This document shows, in pieces, positions 44,770-53,596 of a stretch of DNA of 64,000 nt. The notes under the pieces are model-generated. The model was not told the DNA's origin. It made no database searches and saw nothing but the letters and a program-made list of their open reading frames with translations. A program made the translations under genes and the position numbers. Origin of the DNA: Eisenbergiella tayi. GTDB taxonomy: Bacteria; Bacillota; Clostridia; Lachnospirales; Lachnospiraceae. The first letter of the stretch is position 1. Each line of letters starts with the position of its first letter. The stretch lies in NCBI RefSeq assembly GCF_001881565.1, contig NZ_MPDJ01000008.1:1-64000 (forward strand), in the 5' to 3' direction.

Positions 44770-44775
44770 TATAAT
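44770..44775 (+). promoter_or_regulatory. Extended -10 of the AAA/RloB pair
   Basis: TGATATAATGG contains TATAAT at 44770-44775 with a TG extension. The -35 region is only a T-run. The flanking DNA is notably AT-rich. Confidence 0.5.
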
Positions 44776-44866
44776 GGTGCAAAGTTTGAAATTTCCGTAA
44801 TTTGTCATTGCATTAGGAAAGAGATATTATTTATAATAAAAGCAGATTATACAGGAGGTAATTCAT

Positions 44867-46141
44867 ATGTTATTAATGTTTAAAGTGAAAAATTACACTT
44901 CATTTAAAGAGGAAGCAATTTTAGATATGAGGGCTACATCGTATGTACAGCATCCTTCCCATGTTATTGAGGCTGATAATAAAATAAACTTGCTGAAAAC
45001 CACAGTTTTATATGGTGCAAATGCATCTGGTAAGTCAAATTTCATTTCTGCTATGTTCTTTTTTGAACAATATATATTCTCGCAATTTATTAATAAGATA
45101 GAAAATGAAGATTTTGAATCTATAGAAAACCAGATTAAAATAAAGTTGGAGCCTTTTTTACTTTCAAATAATGAAAAAGAAGCTTCTGAATTTGATATTA
45201 TATTTATTCGAAATGGAAAACAAATACAATATGGATTTGAGTGTACTTCAAAAGAAGTTTTAAATGAATGGCTTTATATTGATGAAAAAAAGGTTTTCGA
45301 ACGAAAAGGATTAGTCCTTTCTTTCGGCAGTAAATATCAAAAAATGTTGAATGCATATAAAAAATTGCCGGCAGAAAGACTCTATATAGCGGTTTTGGAA
45401 TATTTTCTGGATAATGAAGAAAAGGAAGCTGTTTTGGGAGATTTTATAAGCTTTTTTGTTGAAGAATATGATGTGTTTTCAGAAATACTTTTTGAGTCAA
45501 CAGTAAAAAGGCTGGCAGGTTCAGTTATGCTTTCAGAAAAATTAATTCATAGTAAGAGTTTTAGGCAAAAGGTTGAAAATTATCTTCGATTAATTGATGT
45601 GGGTATAAAACGTCTTGATGTCAGTACAGAAATTGTTTTGGATGAAAATACTGGTAAAAAAAAGAAAAAGAAAGTGGTTCGAACCGTTCATGACGTATAT
45701 GATGATGATGGTAATGCAGTTGGAGAAAAACTATTTGAATTGCAACAGGAATCAACTGGGACCTTACGGTTTCTCTCTTATATTCAAAATATTGTGGAGA
45801 TGATTTCTAAGGGCGGAGTATTTATCGTAGATGAAATGTCGGCAAGACTGCATCCTCTTTTATCAAAACTGATTGTTGATATTTTCGGTTCCAGTCATAA
45901 TAAACAAGCTCAGCTGATTTTTACCACACACGATATTTCATTGTTAAACTACAATCAATTCCGTCGGGATGAAATTGCATTTATTGATAAAAATGAGCGT
46001 GGTGAATCTGTTCTATATGCGCTTTCTGACTTAAAGGTTCGCGAAGATGCGACTTTTAGCAAGGATTATTTACAAGGAAAATATGGAGCAATTCCGGTTT
46101 TTAATTATGATGAAATTATAGGTGGTGAACACAATGGGTAG
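44867..46141 (+). CDS. AAA15-family ATPase (RloA-like), probable defence gene
   Basis: 424 aa. The N-terminal FKVKNYTSFKEEAILDM and Walker A LYGANASGKSNF, with a C-terminal Walker B FIVDEMSARLHP and TTHDISLL, match the OLD/RecF-like AAA15 ATPases. A probable TOPRIM-domain partner overlaps its 3' end by 8 nt. Together they resemble RloAB/AbiL-type pairs that stop phage growth. The region is AT-rich, unlike its neighbours, which suggests horizontal transfer. AGGAGG precedes ATG 44867. Confidence 0.85.
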   Translation: MLLMFKVKNYTSFKEEAILDMRATSYVQHPSHVIEADNKINLLKTTVLYGANASGKSNFISAMFFFEQYIFSQFINKIENEDFESIENQIKIKLEPFLLSNNEKEASEFDIIFIRNGKQIQYGFECTSKEVLNEWLYIDEKKVFERKGLVLSFGSKYQKMLNAYKKLPAERLYIAVLEYFLDNEEKEAVLGDFISFFVEEYDVFSEILFESTVKRLAGSVMLSEKLIHSKSFRQKVENYLRLIDVGIKRLDVSTEIVLDENTGKKKKKKVVRTVHDVYDDDGNAVGEKLFELQQESTGTLRFLSYIQNIVEMISKGGVFIVDEMSARLHPLLSKLIVDIFGSSHNKQAQLIFTTHDISLLNYNQFRRDEIAFIDKNERGESVLYALSDLKVREDATFSKDYLQGKYGAIPVFNYDEIIGGEHNG

Positions 46142-46772
46142 AACAGTATTATCTTCACAGCGTCGTTCTGAAATTAAAAAAGTTAATTTAGGACACATTA
46201 TTATCTTTTGTGAGGGAAAGACTGAAAAATATTATTTCGATTATTTTTCGGAAATTATAAAGAAAAATAAGTATACAGATGTTAAAGTAGTATTAGAAAC
46301 AGCAAATGGCAATGCACGGGCTGTGCTGAAGTTTGCAGATAATTTTATGCTGGAAGAGGAAAATGGACGTAAATATAGTAATTATGGAAAATATTTGGCA
46401 TTCGATTGTGATGACCCACCGGATATTGAAGCTGTAATAACATCTGCGAAGGATTATAAGTTGCTGATTACAAATTATCTTTTTGAAACATGGCTGCTAA
46501 TGCATTTTGAAGAATTAGACGAAAAACTAACAAAAAAGCAGATTTATCAACGCCTTACAGGCTATTTACATAATAACTATTCTAAAGGACATCGTGGAAA
46601 GATCCGCGAAATCCTCCTCAATGGAGATGTTGAAAAGGCCATAGATAATGCCAAATTTCTTGAGCATAAGTATAAAGAACAAGGATTGACTATGTATGCT
46701 GATATAAGAGAGATGAATCCTTTTACAAGTGTTTATGAGTTAATTGAACAATTAATGGTTGAAATTTCATAA
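46134..46772 (+). CDS. RloB-like (AbiLii-type) TOPRIM nuclease candidate
   Basis: 212 aa. The motif IIIFCEGKTEKYYFDYF (Glu) and AFDCDDPP (Asp-x-Asp) are the acidic residues of a TOPRIM-like metal site, as in RloB proteins. LFETWLLMHFE is a further family block. The start ATG 46134 has AGGTGGTG upstream; GTG 46122 is an alternative. It is coupled to the AAA15 ATPase. Likely the nuclease effector of the pair; whether it cleaves RNA or DNA is unknown. Confidence 0.82.
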   Translation: MGRTVLSSQRRSEIKKVNLGHIIIFCEGKTEKYYFDYFSEIIKKNKYTDVKVVLETANGNARAVLKFADNFMLEEENGRKYSNYGKYLAFDCDDPPDIEAVITSAKDYKLLITNYLFETWLLMHFEELDEKLTKKQIYQRLTGYLHNNYSKGHRGKIREILLNGDVEKAIDNAKFLEHKYKEQGLTMYADIREMNPFTSVYELIEQLMVEIS

Positions 46773-46858
46773 TAACTTAATATTGTCCATTATTGAGACT
46801 TAATTTGTACTGAAAATGCTGCCGCAGCCTTCGGAATGAGGCAGGATTCACAAATGAC

Positions 46859-46889
46859 TGCGAAGCCGCAGAAGATATCGTCGGCTTCG
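46859..46889. terminator. Possible shared terminator
   Basis: GCGAAGCCG pairs with CGGCTTCGC around 13 nt, between the convergent RloB-like and YbjQ genes. The T-run is short. The rest of 46773-46981 holds nothing I recognise. Confidence 0.45.
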
Positions 46890-46981
46890 CGTTTCCTGGC
46901 TGAAGTACCGTTCATCCATCCGATATTAACGGGGCTCTACTCATATGTAAGCACATTTATATTGTATTCATCAGGGATTAC

Positions 46982-47476
46982 TTATTCTACTTTCACGGAT
47001 GTTCCATTTACGGATATTCCGATCATATTACCGGAAAAGGTGATATAACTATATGAAATGCCAATGATAGCATTACCTCCTTTGCTGATGGAATCCATAA
47101 TCATATCGTATAGTGCTGCTTGTTTGGCATCTTTTAAGTTTTGGGAATATGCTTTTGATTCCATTCCAAACAAATCGGAAAAACTTGCTTTAAAGTCGGA
47201 AATAAAACCGGTGCCAAGTACGGTTTCTCCGGAGACAAGTCCCAGATATTCAGAAATACATTTGTTCTCAAAGTTGAAACCGGTAGTCAGTTTGTGTTCC
47301 TTTACTTCTTTTTTGCTAAAAGGGTTAATATCACCAGCCTGTTCTGATATTTCACGGATTGTTTCTGTGTCTAAAAAAGACTCGTCTAAAATTTTGCCGC
47401 ATTCCCAGCACATATTGGCATCTATCATTTCCTGTGTGAGTTTACAGCCACATTCGGGGCATTTATTGAGTGTCAT
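46982..47476 (-). CDS. Zinc-ribbon and YbjQ/UPF0145-domain protein
   Basis: 164 aa. An N-terminal zinc ribbon (CPECGCKL then CWECG), a helical linker, then a YbjQ-like (heavy-metal-binding DUF74/UPF0145) domain with GLVSGETVLGTGFISDF and GGNAIIGISYSY. The ATG used is at 47476, preceded by AGGAGG. The domain forms pentameric rings in known structures; its role is unclear. Confidence 0.82.
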   Translation of the reverse strand: MTLNKCPECGCKLTQEMIDANMCWECGKILDESFLDTETIREISEQAGDINPFSKKEVKEHKLTTGFNFENKCISEYLGLVSGETVLGTGFISDFKASFSDLFGMESKAYSQNLKDAKQAALYDMIMDSISKGGNAIIGISYSYITFSGNMIGISVNGTSVKVE

Positions 47477-47559
47477 TAAGTCATCCTCCTTTGATATAGA
47501 TAATTGTATTCTATCACAGGTTAATGGTGCGTGGAATAGCATCTTTGTATGGAAAAACT

Positions 47560-47732
47560 GGCGATGGCAAAAAGGAACCCGGACAGTTTTTCAATTATGT
47601 TAGCCTTTGTTTCCTGCTTATTATGCCGTTTATCATCCTGAACATGGAACTGTTCAGGATACCCTGGTGGCACGGGGCTATTGGATTTATTACAAAGCAG
47701 CAGCCACGGCAATCGCGCCGGGGCTGTCATTC
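47560..47732 (+). pseudogene. Decayed copy of the small membrane protein and its terminator
   Basis: The segment MPFIILNMELFRIPWWHGAIGF reads like LPFIILNTELFGMPWW.. of the intact gene at 50265. It is followed, after an internal deletion, by a terminator-like GCAGCCACGG / CCGGGGCTG and CTGTCATTC, as after the intact gene. Upstream similarity fades. Homology to the intact copy stops exactly at GTGCG (47733). Confidence 0.65.
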
Positions 47733-47800
47733 GTGCGCCCGGCGGCGCACGTTTCTAACCGGTGCAAGTCCGGAATCCGCCCGGTACATTCCATCCAGAC
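47733..47800 (+). mobile_element. Relic of a group II intron 5' end
   Basis: GTGCGCCCGGCGGCGCAC is a typical group II intron 5' end, and the segment continues with GGTGCAAGTCCGG, a common domain I element. It begins immediately after a terminator hairpin and CTGTCATTC, where the paralogous locus at 50664 has TTTTACC. Bacterial class C introns insert after terminators. No reverse transcriptase or 3' end is found, so only a fragment remains. Confidence 0.5.
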
Positions 47801-47850
47801 AGAAGGATATTTTGGAGATATCAAAGAAAACGAGAGCTACAATTAAATAA

Positions 47851-47879
47851 TTGACATAGTTAGCCTGATTAACTATAAT
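47851..47879 (+). promoter_or_regulatory. MarR-operon promoter
   Basis: TTGACA (47851-47856), a 17-bp spacer and TATAAT (47874-47879): a perfect sigma-A promoter. Confidence 0.9.
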
Positions 47880-47900
47880 GATAGTTAATCAGGCTAACTA
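47857..47900. promoter_or_regulatory. Perfect 19-bp inverted repeat, MarR operator
   Basis: TAGTTAGCCTGATTAACTA (47857-47875) is repeated as its exact reverse complement at 47882-47900, six bases apart. Each arm holds its own GTTA-N7-TAAC dyad, so two dimers could bind. The arms cover the spacer, the -10 and the start of transcription. Confidence 0.88.
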
Positions 47901-47916
47901 TTCAGGAGGAACTATT

Positions 47917-48354
47917 TTGAAGGATATCAAAATCGAAGCGGCAGAGACTGTTTCCCTGTTCTGCCGCCTTAACCAGCGGGTAAAAAAAGAACTGCCGATC
48001 CGTTCCAGTGAGATGGGGCTTCTGATTCTTCTGGTCACATCGAAAGAACGCATCTCATCCGTGGAAGCAGCCCAGTTTTTCCGGGTAAGCAAACCCGTGA
48101 TCACGGCAATGGTCAAGACGCTGACGGCAAAGGGCTATTTGAGAAAGGAACCCCAGTCCCATGACAGACGGAGCTTCCTTCTTATCCCGGAACAGAAGGC
48201 AGTGGATTTAGTCACCGAGACATACGGCGACTATTTGTATACAATGACTATCCTGCAGGAATCCATGGGGGAGGAAGCTTTTGAAGATATGATTCGTCTG
48301 CTCGCACAGGCAAATGCCGTTATTCAAAAGGAGGAGGACAGAAAAAATGGGTAA
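47917..48354 (+). CDS. MarR-family regulator
   Basis: 145 aa with the MarR winged-helix (ISSVEAAQFFRVSKPVITAMVKTLTAKGYL, wing PQSHDRRS). The start is TTG 47917 after CAGGAGGAAC; an upstream ATG at 47878 lies in the operator and lacks a ribosome binding site. It overlaps the next gene by 8 nt and sits behind an operator over the promoter, so it represses its own operon. The effector is unknown. Confidence 0.9.
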   Translation: MKDIKIEAAETVSLFCRLNQRVKKELPIRSSEMGLLILLVTSKERISSVEAAQFFRVSKPVITAMVKTLTAKGYLRKEPQSHDRRSFLLIPEQKAVDLVTETYGDYLYTMTILQESMGEEAFEDMIRLLAQANAVIQKEEDRKNG

Positions 48355-49207
48355 AATACTGATTACGGGAGCCACCGGAAATGTGGGAAGATACACAGCG
48401 GAATACCTGCTGGGGGCAGGGGAAGAAGTGAAAGCCGCAAGCAAAAGTAAGGATAAGGTCACAAAGCTGTTTGGCAATGCGGCGGAATACTGTGAATTTG
48501 ACTTTCAGCGTCCTGAGACCTTTGACGGCGCTCTGAAGGAAACCGACCGCGTCTTTCTCATGAGGCCCCCTCAAATGGGAAATCCGGAAGAATTGTATCC
48601 GTTTCTTGACGCAGTAAAGAAAAAAGGAGATATCCGCCTTGTGGTATTTCTGTCTTTGCAGGGAGCGGAGAAAAATCCCATGCCCCCTCACCATAAGATA
48701 GAAAAATATATGATTCATACAAGCCTGCCCTATTGTTTTATGCGGCCCGGTTTTTTTATGCAGAACCTGAGCGGCGTACATGCTTTTGAAATCAAATATT
48801 TTGACCGTATCGTAGTCCCGGCGGGAAAGTCCCTGACCGGATTTATTGACGCCAGGGATATCGGTGATATTTCCGGCATGGTTCTTTCACGGCCCGAAGG
48901 ACATGAGGAAAAGGCCTATGAGATCACAGGGCCGGAGGCTATCGATTACTATAAAGCGGCAGAAATCCTTTCGCAGGAGTTGGGACGGAAAATCACCTAT
49001 ACAGAGGTTTCCCCGGGAAAAGCCCTGTATTACTGGACACATATCCGCGGGCTGGAGGAGGAATACAGCAAAGTCATGAATATGCTTTACCGGCTGACCC
49101 GGATGGGTATGGCCAAAACGGTTACGGATGATTTTGAGAAGATTACGGGAAGGAAGGCCCGTTCGTTTCAGGAGTTCGTGAGGGAGAACAAGGAAAGCTG
49201 GATTTAA
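48347..49207 (+). CDS. NmrA-like NAD(P)-binding protein (atypical SDR)
   Basis: 286 aa. Rossmann start ILITGATGNVGRYTAEYLL (TGATGNVG) and atypical SDR/NmrA body (SLQGAEKNPMPPHHKIE, FIDARDIGDI). Members reduce quinones or sense NADP; the catalytic triad of classical SDRs is absent. AGGAGG precedes ATG 48347. Co-transcribed with MarR, so probably part of a response to a toxic small molecule. Confidence 0.87.
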   Translation: MGKILITGATGNVGRYTAEYLLGAGEEVKAASKSKDKVTKLFGNAAEYCEFDFQRPETFDGALKETDRVFLMRPPQMGNPEELYPFLDAVKKKGDIRLVVFLSLQGAEKNPMPPHHKIEKYMIHTSLPYCFMRPGFFMQNLSGVHAFEIKYFDRIVVPAGKSLTGFIDARDIGDISGMVLSRPEGHEEKAYEITGPEAIDYYKAAEILSQELGRKITYTEVSPGKALYYWTHIRGLEEEYSKVMNMLYRLTRMGMAKTVTDDFEKITGRKARSFQEFVRENKESWI

Positions 49208-49214
49208 CCCCTCG

Positions 49215-50147
49215 TTATTGAAGAACTTTAATCATTTCACGAATATGTGATTCATCCGTACCGCAGCACCCTCCATAAATTTTCAAAGGAAAATCCCTGT
49301 GCAGCAGCCGAAATTCCTCTGCCAGTTCTTTCGCATCAGAAGTCTTTAAAGCACAGCTGTTATCAAGCTCCTGCAAAGAAAGACATGCCGCATTAGCCTG
49401 TATGCCGCAGAAGCGCGCCCTCACTGCCTCCGTCCTGTTTTCCGGCTGTGACAGCGCGCTTCTGAGAATGGCCGGATGTACACAGTTTGTCATATAGCAC
49501 AGCGGTTTTGTCTTAGTATGCGTATCAATCACAGAAATAGCCTCATGAATTGTATTCCCGTCAAGCAGTGTGCCACGTTCGTTAATCATAAGGCTGATAA
49601 TATACGGAAGCTTTGATTCCTCCATGACTTCAGCCATACCGAGAGCTTCCGGCAATGCAGGCATGATACCGGCAAAGAGAAAATCAATACTGTCCGCGTC
49701 AAACATATTCCTCTGCCAGGAATGATATTCTATCGCTTCATCGGTGCTTAACCCCTCTGAGCCGCTGTACGCATCCCCTTTGCATCCCATCATTCCGCCG
49801 ATAAAAACAGGACACGTATAGTCAGATGCCAGTTCACGAAGAAAACAGGCATAATCACGCATCATATTTTTATCCCGGTATTCAGAGCGCAGAACCCTGT
49901 CCTTATTGGCCCGCCTCGTATTTGTCATGAGCAGGATGGGAAGCCTGTAATCCTCTGCTGCCTGCAGATAGCTCCGATAGATTGCCGCCAAAGCATCGCG
50001 CCCTTCGGCGGAATAAATCAGAGAAGCATACATGATATCGGCATCAGGCTTAAGTGAAAATTCATGTTCTATTCTTTGCCCTACGGCGCCTTCCGTAAGA
50101 ATGAGTTTATTGCTGTCAAAGCATATTTCCAATTGTGTTTTTCCCAT
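49215..50147 (-). CDS. Homocysteine S-methyltransferase-family protein
   Basis: 310 aa. The C-terminal zinc-binding pair is in YGGCCGTDESHI, with another Cys in CYMTNCVHP, as in BHMT/MmuM-type enzymes that methylate homocysteine. It lacks the N-terminal signature of classical MmuM, so the substrate is uncertain. It converges on the NmrA gene. AAGAGGT precedes its ATG at 50147. Confidence 0.82.
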   Translation of the reverse strand: MGKTQLEICFDSNKLILTEGAVGQRIEHEFSLKPDADIMYASLIYSAEGRDALAAIYRSYLQAAEDYRLPILLMTNTRRANKDRVLRSEYRDKNMMRDYACFLRELASDYTCPVFIGGMMGCKGDAYSGSEGLSTDEAIEYHSWQRNMFDADSIDFLFAGIMPALPEALGMAEVMEESKLPYIISLMINERGTLLDGNTIHEAISVIDTHTKTKPLCYMTNCVHPAILRSALSQPENRTEAVRARFCGIQANAACLSLQELDNSCALKTSDAKELAEEFRLLHRDFPLKIYGGCCGTDESHIREMIKVLQ

Positions 50148-50264
50148 TTTATGTACCTCTTATCTCTATCAGTAAGTCGGCTTATTATAGCATGAAAAAA
50201 AGTTTGTCACAACCTGTCCGTTACTGCGTCTAAATAAAAAACACAGAAAAAGGAGAAAGTTGTT

Positions 50265-50585
50265 ATGAAAGGAATTTTACTGACTTGTCTGATCGGAGTT
50301 ATCGCGGGTGCCATTGATGTACTGCCGATGATAAAAATGAAGCTGGATCGTTTTTCCATTGTTTCAGCCTTTGTTTTCTACTTCGTCCTGCCATTCATCA
50401 TCCTGAACACGGAACTGTTCGGGATGCCCTGGTGGCTGAAGGGCGGAGTCATCGGATTTGCCCTTGCCCTCCCTGTGATCATCATGGTGGCGGGACAGGA
50501 TAAAAAATCTGTTCCGCCCATGGTGGTCATGTCCGCAGTTTTAGGGACTCTGATCGGGATTGCAGGCCATTTTATTATAGGGTAA
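50265..50585 (+). CDS. Small membrane protein, 106 aa
   Basis: Four short hydrophobic stretches, starting MKGILLTCLIGVIAGAIDVL, with LPFIILNTELFGMPWW in the middle. No known function. A decayed copy with its terminator lies at 47560-47732. AAAAGGAG precedes ATG 50265. Confidence 0.75.
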   Translation: MKGILLTCLIGVIAGAIDVLPMIKMKLDRFSIVSAFVFYFVLPFIILNTELFGMPWWLKGGVIGFALALPVIIMVAGQDKKSVPPMVVMSAVLGTLIGIAGHFIIG

Positions 50586-50635
50586 AAAAGATAATTTCAC
50601 CATGTGAAGAACAAAAATTACATAATTACAAAACA

Positions 50636-50672
50636 ACAGCCCCGGTAAACCGCGCCGGGGCTGTCATTCTTT
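50636..50672. terminator. Terminator after the small membrane protein
   Basis: ACAGCCCCGG (50636-50645) pairs with CCGGGGCTGT (50655-50664), followed by CATTCTTTTACC. Convergent genes may share it. Confidence 0.75.
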
Positions 50673-50675
50673 TAC

Positions 50676-52769
50676 CTATATTTCAGCAATCGCTTCTGCT
50701 TTTTTCAGGGATACCCGGTACATAATATACATGACAGCCGATATCACAACAATCAGGATACCCACCACTCCCAGCATATTTAATTCAAATACATCTATCC
50801 TCATATCATTGAAAAACGTGAGCAGCGCGGCAAACAGAATTCCGATAATACAGCCGGCGGCTGTGGGGAAAAGATATATTTTCTTAAGCTGTATCCTGAG
50901 AACCCGCTCCGTGTAGGCTTTTGCGGCGCCCAGCCTGCGAAGATCCGCAAACATGTTTTTATTATCCAGGGCGACGGTCAGGCTTCGTACATAGCTCATG
51001 ACCGAGCAGGCAGTCAGGGACAGAATAGATATATATATGGAAAGCAGTACAAAGACAGCTACCAGCTGCATGGCGTCCTGTTTGGTTAAAACCTTAATAA
51101 AAGGGGCATATTTCCATGAACCCGTCTGAAAACCGGATTCATCAAACAAACCGCAGGTACCGGAATAGCTGTAGCTTTTTCCTGCCTCTGCAGCCAGCTT
51201 TTCCTCATGGGCATCATATAAACTAAGATGATCGGAAAGAACTGTCGCACGTCCGATAAACGCATCCTGCAGGGCATGGGCAAAGGCGTAGGTGGAATAG
51301 ACATCTTTCACATTAAAGAATACCATATTTTCCATCCAGGCTTCATCCAGGCCGGCGCTGAGCCTCAGGTAATCCTCATCGGAAATGATGAAGACGAAGG
51401 GATCGCTCATGAGGGCCAGGTTTTCAAATGCAGTCGTTCCCTGAAATGCCGGGCTGAAGGAGTCGCCGGTAACCGGATTGGTGACAGCCTGCAGACAATC
51501 AGGACCTACCCAGATGGTACGCTGATAATTGCTGCCGACAACTGTCCGGTATTCCCCGGAAGAAAGTGTCACAGAGATACCGGAAATACGCGTGAAATCA
51601 GAAGCGGAAACAAAAGAAGCCAGTTTTTCCGTTTCTATATCAAAATATTTCCCGTTATCATCATAATCCCTGCTGACATGACGGATGATGAGTTCCAGAG
51701 CCTTTGCCTCCTCATAAAAGGTAATATCCACCCCATATTCATCGGCAAGCCCCTCGATTTCAGCTTTGGTCAGCTGTGATTCGGCAGCAGGATAATGCAG
51801 AGAGTAGTCCACCGGCGCATTATCCCCGTTGATAAATGCGGAAACATAGTACATGATCCCCCAAAAGGCGGAAATCAGGATGACGAAGATCAAAAGGGCA
51901 ATAACACACATATTTCTGGTAGTCTGCCTGGCTGTAAAACGCATGAGGTTAGTGGAAATAATATTTTTATAATAGGTTTCCCTTTTCTTCCCGATACCGG
52001 AATGGGCCACTGCGCTCAGAAGAAAAAGGTACAGGCCTGCCAGGGAAATCAGCCAGGTAAGATTCCAGACAGGGGGCATCAGCTGCAGGAAGAGGTGGGC
52101 GGACAGCTGAGGAACCGCCATAGCCAGTAAAAGTCCGATTATAATAAGAAGCAGTCCCAATTTCCCTGTCCAGGGCTTGATTTCCTTCACCATTTCCGTC
52201 TTACGCCGGTAATTGAGGATATCCATGATATTGGTGCGTTTCACAAAGCGGATCCCGGCTGCTCCGATACACAATATCAGAAAGGCCGTGAAAAGAAGCC
52301 CGGCAGCGATCCCCAGCGGGGTGAAACGGTAACGCATCTGATCCGCGCCGATCAGCATTTTGGAAAATGCTTTCCAGATCAGCCAGGAAACGGGTATGGC
52401 AGCCAGGATTCCGAGAAACACATATTTCAGGAGGATCAGGGCAACTTCCCTGAACAGCTGCACCTCCAGTTTCCGTTTCTGTTCGCCAAGGGCGAGGAAC
52501 ACACCGAATTCCCTGCTCTTATTTTTGAAAAACAGATCCGCGCCGTATATAGTGAAGATGGTACAGCCTGCCGCTGTTACAAAAAAGAGCAGCCATGACA
52601 GTTTTCTTGTATCTCCGCCGGTTGGCAGGAGTTCCTGTACCGTGGGAGAAAAGTATAAAAACGCAAAGGCGGACACCATGAGTACGGACAGGAAAATACA
52701 GACACCCAGGAGTGTATACTGTCCTTTGCTGTTTTTGCGCAGCTTTGCCATAATCTTATTCATTGTCAT
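50676..52769 (-). CDS. ABC permease, FtsX-like (BceB type)
   Basis: About 697 aa with ten predicted helices: an N-terminal block, the FtsX-type core and a large extracellular domain between (about residues 300-520). This architecture is typical of antibiotic-sensing or detoxifying BceAB exporters. No BceRS-like kinase/regulator pair is adjacent. I chose ATG at 52769, which overlaps the end of the ATPase gene and has GGGGGAAG upstream; an ATG at 52763 is equally possible. Confidence 0.85.
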   Translation of the reverse strand: MTMNKIMAKLRKNSKGQYTLLGVCIFLSVLMVSAFAFLYFSPTVQELLPTGGDTRKLSWLLFFVTAAGCTIFTIYGADLFFKNKSREFGVFLALGEQKRKLEVQLFREVALILLKYVFLGILAAIPVSWLIWKAFSKMLIGADQMRYRFTPLGIAAGLLFTAFLILCIGAAGIRFVKRTNIMDILNYRRKTEMVKEIKPWTGKLGLLLIIIGLLLAMAVPQLSAHLFLQLMPPVWNLTWLISLAGLYLFLLSAVAHSGIGKKRETYYKNIISTNLMRFTARQTTRNMCVIALLIFVILISAFWGIMYYVSAFINGDNAPVDYSLHYPAAESQLTKAEIEGLADEYGVDITFYEEAKALELIIRHVSRDYDDNGKYFDIETEKLASFVSASDFTRISGISVTLSSGEYRTVVGSNYQRTIWVGPDCLQAVTNPVTGDSFSPAFQGTTAFENLALMSDPFVFIISDEDYLRLSAGLDEAWMENMVFFNVKDVYSTYAFAHALQDAFIGRATVLSDHLSLYDAHEEKLAAEAGKSYSYSGTCGLFDESGFQTGSWKYAPFIKVLTKQDAMQLVAVFVLLSIYISILSLTACSVMSYVRSLTVALDNKNMFADLRRLGAAKAYTERVLRIQLKKIYLFPTAAGCIIGILFAALLTFFNDMRIDVFELNMLGVVGILIVVISAVMYIMYRVSLKKAEAIAEI

Positions 52770-53508
52770 CGTCTTCCCCCAGTTCCCGGATCGTATCGAG
52801 CAGCACGTCCATGAATTCACGCCTTGTCTGGCTGCGGATCAGTTCCCGATAGATGCATCCGTCTTTAAGCACAATGACCCTGTCACAGAAGGAAGCGGCA
52901 AAGGTGTCATGGGTAACCATGAATACGGTGGCTTCCAGTTCCTTTTTTGCCTGCAGAAAAGAGTCGATGACCGCCCGGCAGGACTTGCTGTCCAGGTTTC
53001 CCGTGGGCTCATCGGCCAATATCATATAGGGCTGGTTCATCAGCGCTCTTGCCACCGCGGTCCGCTGTTTCTCGCCGCCGGAAATCATGGCAGGGTATTT
53101 GTCCATAATTTTATCGATTCCGAATATGTGACAGAAGTTTCCGGCCTTTGCTTCCATCTGGGCAGCCGGCTTTTCTGCGATGATCTGGGGCAGGCAGATA
53201 TTTTCAAAAACAGTGAGTCCGTCCAGCAGCATGAAATCCTGAAAAACGAAGCCCAGCTTTTCATTCCTCACCCTGGCAAGTTCATCCTCCTTCAGGCCGG
53301 AGATATCCTGGTCGCCCAGAAGGATTTTCCCTTCATCATGAGGGATGAAGCAGGATATACAGTTAAGCAGAGTGGTTTTGCCGCTCCCGGACGGTCCCAT
53401 AACCGCCACGAATTCTCCCTTCTTCACCTCAAATGAAATATCCTTTAATACCGGATAAAGCTGTGTCCCTGTCTTATAGCTTTTGGTTAAATGTTGTACC
53501 TGCAGCAT
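52756..53508 (-). CDS. ABC ATPase (BceA type)
   Basis: 250 aa. Walker A GPSGSGKTT, signature SGGEKQR and Walker B ILADEPTGNLD are intact; this is the MacB/LolD/BceA subfamily. It is cotranscribed with the FtsX-like permease, 14 nt overlap. Its 5' leader contains a minus-strand terminator at about 53571-53596, so expression may be controlled by attenuation. AAAGGAG precedes the ATG. Confidence 0.9.
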   Translation of the reverse strand: MLQVQHLTKSYKTGTQLYPVLKDISFEVKKGEFVAVMGPSGSGKTTLLNCISCFIPHDEGKILLGDQDISGLKEDELARVRNEKLGFVFQDFMLLDGLTVFENICLPQIIAEKPAAQMEAKAGNFCHIFGIDKIMDKYPAMISGGEKQRTAVARALMNQPYMILADEPTGNLDSKSCRAVIDSFLQAKKELEATVFMVTHDTFAASFCDRVIVLKDGCIYRELIRSQTRREFMDVLLDTIRELGEDDDNE

Positions 53509-53570
53509 GGCTGTTCTCCTTTTCTGTAATGCAGTGTATGATATCTTGTTTCCTGTATATCAGTCTACAG

Positions 53571-53596
53571 AAAAAGGCCGGGGATTTCGCCCCGGC
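53571..53596 (-). terminator. Leader terminator upstream of the BceAB-like operon
   Basis: On the minus strand, GCCGGGG pairs with CCCCGGC around a 6-nt loop and is followed by TTTTT (plus-strand AAAAA at 53571-53575). It lies 63 nt before the ATPase start, in the same direction. A second small hairpin (ATGTCA/TGACAT) lies just upstream of it. Confidence 0.6.

Noticed and set aside
52360..53436. Plus-strand open frame of ~360 codons across the ABC exporter genes
   Set aside because: It is antisense to intact Walker motifs and the FtsX-like permease; the product looks like a translated reverse complement.
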